Assembly: GCA_964527565.1 (NCBI GenBank) | Contig: CAZGOY010000010.1 | Location: 21,830-85,829 of the forward strand | DNA from: JAGXQV01 sp964527565 | GTDB taxonomy: Bacteria; Pseudomonadota; Gammaproteobacteria; Burkholderiales; Sulfuricellaceae | Direction of reading: 5' to 3' | DNA: 64,000 nucleotides | Shown: one piece after another, positions 33,516 to 42,217 of the stretch | How positions within the stretch are numbered: position 1 is the first letter of the stretch | Layout of the letters: each line of letters starts with the position of its first letter | Translations under genes and position numbers: made by a program | The notes under the pieces: model-generated | Seen by the model: the letters and a program-made list of their open reading frames with translations, nothing else | What the model was told of the DNA's origin: nothing | Databases searched by the model: none

Positions 33516-34793
33516 ATGAAATTCGAAACCCTCGCCGTGCATGGCGGCTATACCCCGGAACCCACCACCCACGCCGTGGCGGTGCCGATTTACCAGACCA
33601 CCTCGTTTTCCTTCGACGATACCCAGCACGCCGCCGACCTGTTCGACCTCAAGGTGGCCGGTAACATCTACAGCCGCATGATGAACCCCACCAACGACGT
33701 GCTGGAAAAACGCGTGACGCAACTGGAAGGCGGCGTCGGCGCTCTGGCGCTGGCTTCCGGCATGTCGGCGATTACTTACGCGATTATGACCATCGCCGAG
33801 GCCGGCGACAACATCGTCACCACCAGCACCTTGTACGGCGGCACTTATAACCTGTTCGCCCACACCCTGCCGCAGTACGCCATTGAGGCACGTTTCGCGG
33901 ATTACCACGATATTGCCAGTTTTGAACGCCTGATCGATGCCAAGACCAAGGCGATCTTCTGCGAATCCATCGGCAATCCGCTCGGCAACGTGGTGGATTT
34001 TGGCGCGCTGGCCGATCTCGCCCACGCCCACGGCATTCCGCTGATTGTCGACAATACCGTGCCCACACCCTTCCTGTGCCGCCCCTTCGAGCACGGCGCC
34101 GACATCGTGGTGCATGCCCTCACCAAGTACATGGGCGGCCACGGCACCAGCATCGGCGGCATTATCGTCGATTCCGGCAAATTCCCCTGGGCCGAACACA
34201 AGGACCGTTTCCCGCGCCTCAACAAGCCGGATGTGTCCTATCATGGCGTGAGCTATACGGAAACCTTCGGTGCGGCGGCTTTCATCGCGCGCGCGCGCGT
34301 GGTGCCCCTGCGTAACATGGGTGCGGCGTTGTCGCCGTTCAACGCTTTCCTTATCATGCAGGGCATCGAAACCCTGCCGCTACGCATGGAACGCCATTGC
34401 GACAACGCGCTGGCCGCCGCCAGCCACCTGAAAAACCATCCGCTGGTTTCTTGGGTGCAGTATGCCGGCCTGCCGGACAGCCCGAGCAAACCGCTGGTCG
34501 ACAAATACATGGGCGGGCGCGCTTCCAGCATTCTCAGCTTCGGCGTCAAGGGCGGGCGCGAGGCGGGGGCAAAATTCATCGATGCGCTGCAACTGATCGT
34601 GCGCCTAGTGAATATCGGCGACGCCAAATCGCTGGCCTGCCACCCCGCCACCACCACACACCGCCAGCTTTCCCCGGCGGAACTGGAAAAGGCCGGCGTC
34701 AAGGAAGACATGGTGCGCCTGTCCATCGGCATCGAACATATCGACGACATCCTTGCCGATATCGAGCAGGCGTTGCAGGCGACCATCCGTTAG
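33516..34793 (+). CDS. metY: O-acetylhomoserine/O-succinylhomoserine sulfhydrylase (PLP)
   Basis: A 425-residue PLP-dependent Cys/Met metabolism enzyme. It starts MKFETLAVHGGYTPEPTT, has ALASGMSAITYAI (cofactor-phosphate region), and the Schiff-base lysine in VHALTKYMGGHGTSIGG. The length of about 425 and the insert near residues 345-380 are typical of MetY, which makes homocysteine from O-acetylhomoserine and sulfide. GGAG precedes the ATG. MetZ-type substrate use (O-succinylhomoserine) cannot be excluded. Confidence 0.9.
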   Translation: MKFETLAVHGGYTPEPTTHAVAVPIYQTTSFSFDDTQHAADLFDLKVAGNIYSRMMNPTNDVLEKRVTQLEGGVGALALASGMSAITYAIMTIAEAGDNIVTTSTLYGGTYNLFAHTLPQYAIEARFADYHDIASFERLIDAKTKAIFCESIGNPLGNVVDFGALADLAHAHGIPLIVDNTVPTPFLCRPFEHGADIVVHALTKYMGGHGTSIGGIIVDSGKFPWAEHKDRFPRLNKPDVSYHGVSYTETFGAAAFIARARVVPLRNMGAALSPFNAFLIMQGIETLPLRMERHCDNALAAASHLKNHPLVSWVQYAGLPDSPSKPLVDKYMGGRASSILSFGVKGGREAGAKFIDALQLIVRLVNIGDAKSLACHPATTTHRQLSPAELEKAGVKEDMVRLSIGIEHIDDILADIEQALQATIR

Positions 34794-34897
34794 GCAATCG
34801 CCATATCCGCGCCATTTACCCATCCGGGTAGTGGCGGCGGGATTTTTCAAGGGATAAACTGATCCGGTTATTAATTGATTCGTGCGAGTTCAGGAAA

Positions 34898-35281
34898 ATG
34901 ATGCTTTCTTACGATGTTGAAGAATCCGATTTCGACAAGCTGGTCGTGGAGCGTTCGCGCCGTGTGCCGGTGCTGGTGGACATCGGTGCAGAGTGGTGCG
35001 GCCCTTGCCTGGTTCTGGAGCCGTTGATGGCCAGACTGGTCAAGGAGTACGGCGGAAAATTCCTGCTGGCGAAGGTGGATGCCGACGAAAACATGCGCAT
35101 CGCCGGGCGCCATGGCGTGCGTGGTTTCCCCACGGTCATCGCCTACAGCAACGGCCAGGAAATCGACCGCTTTCACAGTTCCCAGACGGAAGGTTTTCTG
35201 CGCCGTTTTATTGATGGCGTGTGCGAACGCCACGCTGCGGGTAATGAGCTCGATGACGGCCTGGCACCGCAGGCGGCCTGA
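34898..35281 (+). CDS. Thioredoxin-domain protein
   Basis: A 127-residue cytoplasmic thioredoxin-fold protein with the active site IGAEWCGPCLVLEP and a cis-proline in VRGFPTVIAY. It lacks a signal peptide and a zinc ribbon, so differs from trxC. Probably a general or dedicated disulfide reductase. ATG at 34898 and 34901 are both possible. The gene stands between metY and the leu leader. Confidence 0.82.
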   Translation: MMLSYDVEESDFDKLVVERSRRVPVLVDIGAEWCGPCLVLEPLMARLVKEYGGKFLLAKVDADENMRIAGRHGVRGFPTVIAYSNGQEIDRFHSSQTEGFLRRFIDGVCERHAAGNELDDGLAPQAA

Positions 35282-35392
35282 AGATTTTCCTGCGGCTTCC
35301 CCGCTGTGTTTGGGGGAAGCCGTTTGGCAAAAACGGGCTGCGCGGCAGCAGTATTGCATATCCCCGGCAAAGCCTTTATAGTCGAACCCATT

Positions 35393-35482
35393 ATGTTCAA
35401 GTTCGTCAGTTTCATTCCTTCCGAGTTCTCCCCCCGCAGCCTGCTGCTTGTCGGCCTGCTGCTGCGCGTGCGCGCGCGATAA
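35393..35482 (+). CDS. leuL: Leucine-rich leader peptide of leuA (attenuator)
   Basis: A 29-codon frame starting ATG at 35393 encodes MFKFVSFIPSEFSPR then SLLLVGLLLRVRAR and stops at 35482. Six leucine codons in eight positions, 93 bases ahead of leuA, are what a ribosome-mediated leucine attenuator requires. Stalling at these codons when leucyl-tRNA is scarce would change downstream RNA folding. A CCGGG/CCCGG hairpin follows near 35518-35532, but no long T-run is visible, so the mechanism (termination versus translational control) is open. Confidence 0.7.
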   Translation: MFKFVSFIPSEFSPRSLLLVGLLLRVRAR

Positions 35483-35575
35483 TAACCCTCCCCCCTTTTA
35501 AGTAGTTAATGTGCCGTAGCCGGGAACCCCGGTTGACGAGCGTGTTTCAGCCATTTTCCAGCATTGGAGCCAGCC

Positions 35576-37114
35576 ATGAGCAAAGACAAATTGATCATTT
35601 TTGACACCACCTTGCGTGATGGGGAGCAAAGCCCCGGCGCATCCATGACCAAAGAGGAAAAACTGCGCATTGCGCGGCAACTCGAAAGGATGCGCGTGGA
35701 TGTCATCGAGGCGGGATTTGCCGCCGCCAGCCCCGGCGATTTCGAGGCCATCAAATCCATCGCCGAAACCATCAAGGATTCCACCGTGTGTTCGCTGGCG
35801 CGTGCCAACGAGAAGGATGTGCGTCGTGCCGGTGAGGCCATCCGGCCGGCGGCTTCGGGGCGCATCCACACCTTCATCGCCACCAGTCCGATCCACATGG
35901 AAAAAAAATTGCGCATGGCGCCCGACCAGGTGGTGGAAGCGGCGGTCAAGGCCGTCAAGCTGGCGCTGGAATATACCGATGACGTGGAATTTTCCGCTGA
36001 GGATGCGGTGCGTTCCGAGATGGATTTCCTGTGCCGCATTTTCGATGAGGTCATCAAGGCTGGCGCCAAGACCCTCAACGTGCCGGATACGGTGGGCTAC
36101 AGCATTCCTTCGGTGTGGGGCGAGCGCATGCGCACCCTGATCGAGCGCGTGCCGAATTCGGACAAGGTGGTGTGGTCGACCCATTGCCACAATGATCTCG
36201 GCATGGCCGTGGCCAACTCGCTGTCCGCCGTGCTGGCCGGTGCGCGCCAAGTGGAATGCACCATCAACGGGCTGGGCGAGCGCGCGGGTAATGCCGCCAT
36301 GGAAGAAATCGTCATGACGGTGAAAACCCGCAGCGACATTTTTCCGGTGGAAACGCGCATCGACACCACCCAGATCGTGCCGGCCTCGCGCCTAGTTTCG
36401 CAGATTACCGGCTATCCCGTGCAGCCAAACAAGGCCGTCGTCGGTGCCAACGCCTTCGCGCACGAATCGGGCATCCATCAGGACGGCGTGCTGAAGCATC
36501 GCGAAACCTACGAGATCATGCGTGCCGAGGATGTGGGCTGGGCGCAGAATAAGCTGGTGCTGGGCAAACTGTCCGGGCGCAACGCCTTCAAGACGCGCCT
36601 CAAGGAACTCGGCATCGAGCTGGTCTCGGAAGAGGCGCTGAATGCCGCATTTGCCCGCTTCAAGGACCTGGCCGACAAGAAAAGTGAAATCTTCGACGAG
36701 GATCTGCATGCACTGGTGAGCGACGAGCAATCCGTCCTGGAACAGGAGCATTTCAAACTGCTCTCGCTCAAGGTGTGTTCGGAAACCGGCGAAACACCCC
36801 ATGCGCAGTTGGTTTTGCTGGAAAACGGTAGCGAGCGCAGTGCCGAGTCCGATGGCAGCGGCCCGGTGGATGCGGCTTTCAAGGCCATCGAATCGTTGGT
36901 CAAGAGCGGCGCGGACTTGCAGCTTTATTCGGTAAACAACATTACCAGCGGCACCGATTCGCAAGGCGAGGTGACAGTGCGCGTTTCCCGGGGCGGGCGC
37001 ATCGTCAGCGGGCAGGGCGCGGACACCGACATCGTGGTGGCCTCCGCCAAGGCCTATCTGCACGCCTTGAACAAGTTGCACAGCAATACGGAGCGGGCGC
37101 ACCCGCAGGTTTGA
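35576..37114 (+). CDS. leuA: 2-isopropylmalate synthase
   Basis: A 512-residue enzyme condensing acetyl-CoA with 2-oxoisovalerate, first committed step of leucine synthesis. It shows FDTTLRDGEQSPG, the metal-binding HCHNDLGMAVANSL and GAGARQVECTINGLGERAGN-like stretch (GARQVECTINGLGERAGN), and a C-terminal LeuA allosteric domain for leucine feedback from about residue 385. ATG at 35576 has GGAG ahead. It stands alone behind a leader peptide; leuBCD are not in the window. Confidence 0.95.
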   Translation: MSKDKLIIFDTTLRDGEQSPGASMTKEEKLRIARQLERMRVDVIEAGFAAASPGDFEAIKSIAETIKDSTVCSLARANEKDVRRAGEAIRPAASGRIHTFIATSPIHMEKKLRMAPDQVVEAAVKAVKLALEYTDDVEFSAEDAVRSEMDFLCRIFDEVIKAGAKTLNVPDTVGYSIPSVWGERMRTLIERVPNSDKVVWSTHCHNDLGMAVANSLSAVLAGARQVECTINGLGERAGNAAMEEIVMTVKTRSDIFPVETRIDTTQIVPASRLVSQITGYPVQPNKAVVGANAFAHESGIHQDGVLKHRETYEIMRAEDVGWAQNKLVLGKLSGRNAFKTRLKELGIELVSEEALNAAFARFKDLADKKSEIFDEDLHALVSDEQSVLEQEHFKLLSLKVCSETGETPHAQLVLLENGSERSAESDGSGPVDAAFKAIESLVKSGADLQLYSVNNITSGTDSQGEVTVRVSRGGRIVSGQGADTDIVVASAKAYLHALNKLHSNTERAHPQV

Positions 37115-37132
37115 TCCGGCGCATTCCGAAAA

Positions 37133-37162
37133 CGGGTTTCCCGCGAGTGCGCGGGAAACCCG
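37133..37162. terminator. Strong hairpin between leuA and the cytochrome b gene
   Basis: CGGGTTTCCCGCG pairs with CGCGGGAAACCCG over a four-base loop, a perfect 13-bp stem. It lies 18 bases after the leuA stop. No T-run follows, so it is either a Rho-aided terminator shared by two convergent genes or an mRNA stabiliser. Confidence 0.6.
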
Positions 37163-37202
37163 CCATGCAGGCCGGATTCGCGGCCTGGCGTGGCGGATGG
37201 GC

Positions 37203-37802
37203 TTATTCCACCTCTTCCCAGCCGGTGATCATCGCCTTGATGTGCGCGGTCGGGGTATGTCCAGCAGTGGTCAGATACACGTGGGCGATGAGGAATAGCA
37301 GCATCATGAAAGCGCCGACGGTGTGGAAGAACGCCACCCATTCCAGCGACAGATACTGATCCACGCCCCATGCGCTCCACTCGCCATAGAACAGGTAGAA
37401 CCAGCCCGAGAACCACAGCAGCGGTCCGATGAACAGCATCACCCCGAGGTAGGCCAGGCGTTGCAGCGGGTTGTGCTTCTTCAGCGTGGTGGCGCGGAAT
37501 GGGTGCGGGGCATGGGTGAAGATGCCGAGCACGTAATACTTCATCATCGCATCGACTTTTTTCAGGGTCGGGATGTACTGCTTCCATTCGCCGGTGGTGA
37601 AGTGCCAGAAGATGGCAAACACCCACAGGCCGATCAGCGTCCACGCGGCGAGGGTGTGCAGATCCACCGCCTTGCCGAAGCCGAAGAGGGAATAGGTGCC
37701 GTGGACTTCAAAACCGGTCAGCATCATGAAAATGATCAGCGATGCCTGCGACCAGTGCCATAAACGCTCGAAGCGTTTGAATACGTAGATTTTCTCGGAC
37801 AT
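37203..37802 (-). CDS. Cytochrome b561-family di-heme membrane subunit
   Basis: A 199-residue inner-membrane protein with four or five helices and histidines placed for two hemes b: FERLWHWSQASLIIFMM, VDLHTLAAWTLIGLWV, FAIFWHFTTG and FFHTVGAFMMLLFLIAHVYL. This is the pattern of thiosulfate-reductase or formate-dehydrogenase cytochrome b subunits, which exchange electrons with the quinone pool. It follows the octaheme cytochrome gene by four bases, so it should carry electrons between quinones and that periplasmic protein. Confidence 0.8.
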   Translation of the reverse strand: MSEKIYVFKRFERLWHWSQASLIIFMMLTGFEVHGTYSLFGFGKAVDLHTLAAWTLIGLWVFAIFWHFTTGEWKQYIPTLKKVDAMMKYYVLGIFTHAPHPFRATTLKKHNPLQRLAYLGVMLFIGPLLWFSGWFYLFYGEWSAWGVDQYLSLEWVAFFHTVGAFMMLLFLIAHVYLTTAGHTPTAHIKAMITGWEEVE

Positions 37803-37806
37803 GATC

Positions 37807-39468
37807 CTATCCTTTCCGCTTGCTGAGGTAGATGCGCAGGCCGCCGTGGAACAGCACGCCGAGCAGGGTCAGCAGGGCAGCCGTCCAGCCGATGATATCC
37901 AGCCACGGTTTGCCGTCGCGCGCCGGCATGTAGACGCCTGGCACGTCTTTCAGGCGACCGTTCTTGCTATGGCATTGCGCACAGGTGAGGGCGTCGTCCT
38001 TGGGGGCGACCATGTGGGCGATGGGCCAGGACATTTCGGTTTCGACGAAACCGAATTTCCCGCTGAACGGCAGCCCGACCACTTCCATCCCGGCTTTCAG
38101 CGACTTGTTCCAGTCGTAGGTGTTCCACAGCGCGTTATCGTCCTTGCCGAAGGTGTGCGGCACGATCAGGCTGTTGCTTTCCATATCGTAGGGTTGCTTG
38201 CCGCGATGTACCTTGAAAGGCCAGATGCGCGAGTTGGGGTCGTCGGGGCCGCCGCTGATCTTGTTGATCGAAACGGTCTTGCTCGGGTCGATTTTGTCGC
38301 CCACCAGAGTGTATTCGACGTTTCCGTTGAACCAGGCATATTCCGGGATCACGTCGGTTTCCCAGGTGAAATCCCCCTTCTTTGAAGTGTAGGCGATGCG
38401 TCCGGCGCTATCCTTGATTTCCAGCGGCTTGCCGTCCGCCCCCATCTTTGTGGCAGTGGACCAGTCCCAGCGCATCTTGGTGGCCGGGCCGCCGCGGGCG
38501 AATTCGGGAATGTGGCAGGTCTGGCAGGCGATTTTGCTGGTGTGCTCGTTCAGTTTCGCCATTTTCGCCGAATGCGGCTTCTGGCCGTGGCAAGCTTGGC
38601 AGGTGGCCGGGTTGGTGTCGTCCTTCTTGCCGCGCAGATGCGCGCCCTCCTTGTCGGCAGCGGTCGGCGTGTAGCGGCTGCCCGCGACCTCGTGGGTGTC
38701 GCTGACGTGACACTTGGCGCAGGAAAAATTCAGTCCTTTGGCATCCATGTGGACGTCGAGATATTTGCCGGGCTTTTTCAGCGAACTGTCGAGGTCGCCG
38801 TGCTTCACCGCATCGCCGCCGCCACCGTAAAAGTGACAGGCGCCACAAGTGTCGCGGCTGGTCTTGCCCACGCTTTGCGCCACCTTGGCGAGATCGGGCG
38901 GTTCGACGAATCTGCCGGAGTGGGGCGGGAATTCCTTCTTCGCGTACACCGGGTGTCCGGAATCGCCCGGCAGCTTGCGGTAGGCGCCGGTGGTTTCGTG
39001 GCACACCAGGCAATCGACGTTTTCCTGCGAGGCAAAGTCGAATTGCTTGTCTTTCCACCCGTAGCCGATGTGGCAACTGGTGCAACCGGTGAAGTTGGAG
39101 CTGATGTTGATGCAGAAGTTGTTGGCGACGTTTTTCTTGCCCAGCTTCTGGCCGGTGCTCTTGTTGACCACTTCCCATTTCCAGTGCTTGGAACCGTGGA
39201 TTTGCGTGGCCGCTTCGGTGTGGCAGGCCAGGCAGGCCTTGGTGACTTCCGGGCCGGATTTGAAGGCCTGCTGAAGCTCTTTGAATTTAGCGTGATCCGC
39301 CGTGGTGTTGCCTTTCGGCTTGGCGGTTTCCGCTGCCGCAGCCGGTTGTTCCGGAGCGGCTGTCGGCTGCGCTGCCGACGTCGGCGGTGTGTTGGCGAAA
39401 GCTGTCGCTGACGCCAGCGCGCAGGCCAGCAGCAACGCCCCGATTGTTTTTCGCTGTCTGTTAATCAT
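37807..39468 (-). CDS. Octaheme c-type cytochrome, tetrathionate reductase family, C-terminally anchored
   Basis: About 553 residues with a signal peptide (GALLLACALASATAFA), eight CxxCH motifs (CLACH, CTSCH, CLVCH, CGACH, CAKCH, CQACH, CQTCH, CAQCH) and a C-terminal membrane helix (IIGWTAALLTLLGVLFHGGL). Length, heme number and the central loop resemble Shewanella octaheme tetrathionate reductase, which can also reduce nitrite or hydroxylamine in vitro. The C-terminal anchor and downstream cytochrome b561 suggest quinone-linked electron flow. The start at 39468 gives a clean signal peptide with GGGGGT ahead. Direction and substrate in vivo are inferred. Confidence 0.85.
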   Translation of the reverse strand: MINRQRKTIGALLLACALASATAFANTPPTSAAQPTAAPEQPAAAAETAKPKGNTTADHAKFKELQQAFKSGPEVTKACLACHTEAATQIHGSKHWKWEVVNKSTGQKLGKKNVANNFCINISSNFTGCTSCHIGYGWKDKQFDFASQENVDCLVCHETTGAYRKLPGDSGHPVYAKKEFPPHSGRFVEPPDLAKVAQSVGKTSRDTCGACHFYGGGGDAVKHGDLDSSLKKPGKYLDVHMDAKGLNFSCAKCHVSDTHEVAGSRYTPTAADKEGAHLRGKKDDTNPATCQACHGQKPHSAKMAKLNEHTSKIACQTCHIPEFARGGPATKMRWDWSTATKMGADGKPLEIKDSAGRIAYTSKKGDFTWETDVIPEYAWFNGNVEYTLVGDKIDPSKTVSINKISGGPDDPNSRIWPFKVHRGKQPYDMESNSLIVPHTFGKDDNALWNTYDWNKSLKAGMEVVGLPFSGKFGFVETEMSWPIAHMVAPKDDALTCAQCHSKNGRLKDVPGVYMPARDGKPWLDIIGWTAALLTLLGVLFHGGLRIYLSKRKG

Positions 39469-39528
39469 GGTGACCCCCGTTATTGTTTGGTCTGGCAATT
39501 CGCTGTGTCGCGGCTGGCACTGCGTGGT

Positions 39529-40083
39529 CTAGCAACCGCCTGCTGCGCCGCCGCCCGCACCGCCGGCCTCAGCGCCGCCGCCCGGCGTACCCTTGATCAT
39601 CGGCGGAGCCGGTGTGCTCGGGTCGAAGGTGACGAATTTGGCCTGATCCGCAGCCACGTGTCCCATGATCTCGCCGACCAGCGGGCCGAACATCTTGCCC
39701 ATCAGCCCGGCATTCATCATGCCGATGTACACCTTGCCGTCATTTTTCTTGTAAACCGAAATCTTGCACGGCATCAGGATGGAAAGAAAGCGGATACCGT
39801 CTTCCTTGAGAATGGGGCCGGAATACTTGGTGCTGCACGCTTCGATCATCATTACCGGCAGGACGTTGCCGCCATCGTTCTGCACTGCCTTGGCCGGGTT
39901 GCGCAGGCCGGAAAGCGCCCAGCCGTTGCCGGTCTTCTGCACGTTGTGCTGGATGCGTGCCACGGTTTCCTCCATGCCGAAAGGGCTGGGCATCTCGTTG
40001 AACATCAGCCCGCCCATCATGTTCCACGCCAGTATGCCGAGAAAAACCATCCCGGCAATAAAACCACCTACGAATTTCAACAT
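39529..40083 (-). CDS. DUF302-domain membrane-anchored protein
   Basis: A 184-residue protein with an N-terminal membrane helix (FVGGFIAGMVFLGILAW) and a DUF302 domain (about 40-145), including IMPCKISVY-like stretch LMPCKISVYKKNDGKVYIG. The C terminus is a low-complexity Gly/Ala tail ending in Cys (AGGAGGGAAGGC). DUF302 proteins often accompany sulfur-oxidation and multiheme genes, but their chemistry is unknown. It is the first gene of the octaheme cytochrome operon, 60 bases upstream. Confidence 0.75.
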   Translation of the reverse strand: MLKFVGGFIAGMVFLGILAWNMMGGLMFNEMPSPFGMEETVARIQHNVQKTGNGWALSGLRNPAKAVQNDGGNVLPVMMIEACSTKYSGPILKEDGIRFLSILMPCKISVYKKNDGKVYIGMMNAGLMGKMFGPLVGEIMGHVAADQAKFVTFDPSTPAPPMIKGTPGGGAEAGGAGGGAAGGC

Positions 40084-40324
40084 GTTAGCCTCCGTGTATT
40101 TGGGTTGATGTGATTGTCTGGATGGAAGTGCCGACAGCAATATCCATTGCCGTTTTTAATATCAATATATCCTAATATTCTTCAATGTCAATGTACTGAT
40201 TCGTGGGCCATTCTATCCTGAAACTTCTTTTTATAGCAGCCTGTCGGACTTACGCATGAAGTGAGAGAATCACGGTAACGGAATTACGCGGACGCAGACA
40301 TGAGCTTTCATCCGATAGATCGAG

Positions 40325-40665
40325 AGCTTGCTGATCTACGGCTAGGCCACCGGGACGTTCTCCAGCCGCTACATCGCCTGCAACCGCCATCCAGACCATG
40401 ACACCCTGGCGACCTTAGAAAGCCGAATACGACGCCGGGATGGCAGCGCGTGCCGCCAGGGAAGCCAGGACCGGCAGGAAACTCGGAGGTCGCGTCCCCA
40501 AGGCGCCCGATGCGGCGCCGCGCGCTCTATGCGCTACGTAAACAGACGGTGGAACCCGTATTCGGCATCATCAAGACGGTGATGGGATTCCAGCAGTTTC
40601 TGCTGCGCGGCCTGGAAAATGTGCACAACGAATCGCGGTGGATTGTTGCTGCGGAAAGTATATAA
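40325..40665 (+). pseudogene. IS1182-type transposase relic
   Basis: Pieces of one transposase occur in successive frames: LLIYG, stop, ATGTFSSRYIACNRHPDHDT at about 40325-40415; KAEYDAGMAARAAREARTGR then KLGGRVPKAPDAAP at 40419-40520; and YALRKQTVEPVFGIIKTVMG then FQQFLLRGLENV to 40665. These match the N-terminal, middle and C-terminal signatures of IS1182/IS5-like transposases, with large internal deletions. No terminal inverted repeats were recognised. The relic lies just upstream of the Wadjet operon. The 240 bases before it hold only the DUF302 gene's upstream region. Confidence 0.7.
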
Positions 40666-40756
40666 GCCGCTCTACAATGTGGCAATGACAGGTTTTGAGT
40701 TCTCGCATGACGACGACGTACTCTGAAGGCCATCCCGCTGACGGGATGCTGAACGC

Positions 40757-42217
40757 ATGAAGGCAGGCAAGGCGATTGCCACCTATCGGCGCATGCGCAC
40801 CCAGCCGCTGTGGAGGCTGCTGGCTGCGGGCAGCGGCCCGACGGTAATTGGCCTGCTCCAGGCTCATTTGTATGAGGGCGAGCGGAGTCTTCCCGCATCA
40901 ATCTTTCACGAGCGGATTGGCTGTGATCTGGAAGCGCTGCGCGCTGATGGGGAGGATTGGCCCCAGACGGCGCAGGCTTACGTTGCGGGCTGGTTGGCTG
41001 AGGGGTTTCTGGAGCGGCGTTTCCCGCCCGGTTCCACGGAAGAGGAATATGAACTTTCCAGCGATGCGGTCGAAGCCATACGGCTGGTGTCCGGTTTGGC
41101 CAAGCCCCACTCCGCAGCCACAGAAAGCCGGTTGGCGCTGGTGATCGATGCCCTGGCGCGGCTGGCCGAGGATACCGATACCGACAAGTTTCGCCGTATC
41201 GATCGCCTGATGGCCGAGCAGGCGCGCATCGACAGGGAAATCGATGCCATCCACAAGGGGCAAATGCGGGTGCTCCCTCCCGCCAGCGCATTGGAGAGGG
41301 CGAAGGAAATCATCACGCTGGCGGATGATCTGGCGGGCGATTTCCGCCGGGTGCGCGACCAGTTCGAACGCCTGAACCGCGATTTGCGCGAGCGCATCAT
41401 GGACAACGAAGGCAGCCGGGGGGAAGTGCTCGATTCCCTTTTTGCAGGTGTTGACCTTATTTCGGAGAGTGACGCGGGGCGCACCTTTTCCGCCTTCTGG
41501 CGCTTGCTGACCGACCCCGAGCAGGCAGCTACCCTGGATCAGGCGCTTGATAGCGTGATGTCGCGTGAGTTCGTGGCGCAGCTGGATGCGCGCGAACGGC
41601 GCTTTCTCTTGCGGCTGACGCGCACCTTGCTGGAACAGGGGGGAATGGTTCACGATGTGCTGCAGACCTTCGCCCGCAGCCTCAAGCATTTTGTGCAAAG
41701 CCGGGAGTACCTTGAACAGCGGCGGCTCAATCAACTGCTGCGGGAAGCGCAGCGCGCGGCGCTGGGGTTGAAGGACGAGGTGCGCGTGACCGAGACGCTT
41801 GAATACACACTGGAGCTGACCAGCAGCCGCCTGCGCTCGCTGGCGCAATGGGTGTTGTTTGACCCTTCCCTGCAAGCGCCGCCCGGCCAGATGGCGGCGG
41901 GAGACGCGCCACCCATCGAGCTGGCGTCGGTGAGTGAACTGGTCGCGCAATCCGAGATCGACTTTCGTACCTTGAAGGCCCATGTGCTCGCGGTGCTGGA
42001 AGAACGCTCACAGGCGTCCATCGCCGAGGTGGTCGAGTCCTTTCCGCCCGCCCAGGGTCTGGGGAGCGTGGTCGGTTTGCTGGCGCTGGGCAGTCGGCAC
42101 GGCATCCAGGTCAAGGGGGCGGAAACCGTCGCCTGGGTTGGCGGCGATGGCCAACACCGGAGCGCGCGCATTCCGCGCATCTTTTTCCTGAAGGAGCGGG
42201 CCAATGAACTGGTCTGA
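40757..42217 (+). CDS. jetA: Wadjet subunit JetA (MukF-like kleisin, DUF3375)
   Basis: A 486-residue helical protein, first gene of a four-gene operon. It has winged-helix-like ends and a long helical middle (for example AKEIITLADDLAGDFRRVRD), matching the DUF3375 kleisin family of Wadjet. JetA bridges the JetC ATPase heads, as MukF does for MukB. It overlaps jetB by 14 bases. The identification rests mainly on size and on the order kleisin, small winged-helix protein, SMC ATPase, Toprim nuclease. Wadjet restricts circular plasmids by loop extrusion and cutting. Confidence 0.82.
   Translation: MKAGKAIATYRRMRTQPLWRLLAAGSGPTVIGLLQAHLYEGERSLPASIFHERIGCDLEALRADGEDWPQTAQAYVAGWLAEGFLERRFPPGSTEEEYELSSDAVEAIRLVSGLAKPHSAATESRLALVIDALARLAEDTDTDKFRRIDRLMAEQARIDREIDAIHKGQMRVLPPASALERAKEIITLADDLAGDFRRVRDQFERLNRDLRERIMDNEGSRGEVLDSLFAGVDLISESDAGRTFSAFWRLLTDPEQAATLDQALDSVMSREFVAQLDARERRFLLRLTRTLLEQGGMVHDVLQTFARSLKHFVQSREYLEQRRLNQLLREAQRAALGLKDEVRVTETLEYTLELTSSRLRSLAQWVLFDPSLQAPPGQMAAGDAPPIELASVSELVAQSEIDFRTLKAHVLAVLEERSQASIAEVVESFPPAQGLGSVVGLLALGSRHGIQVKGAETVAWVGGDGQHRSARIPRIFFLKERANELV

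Noticed and set aside
40084..40324. FNR-type box near TTGATATTAAAA upstream of the DUF302 gene
   Set aside because: Only one half-site matches the consensus and the spacing to the gene is uncertain, so no regulator is claimed.
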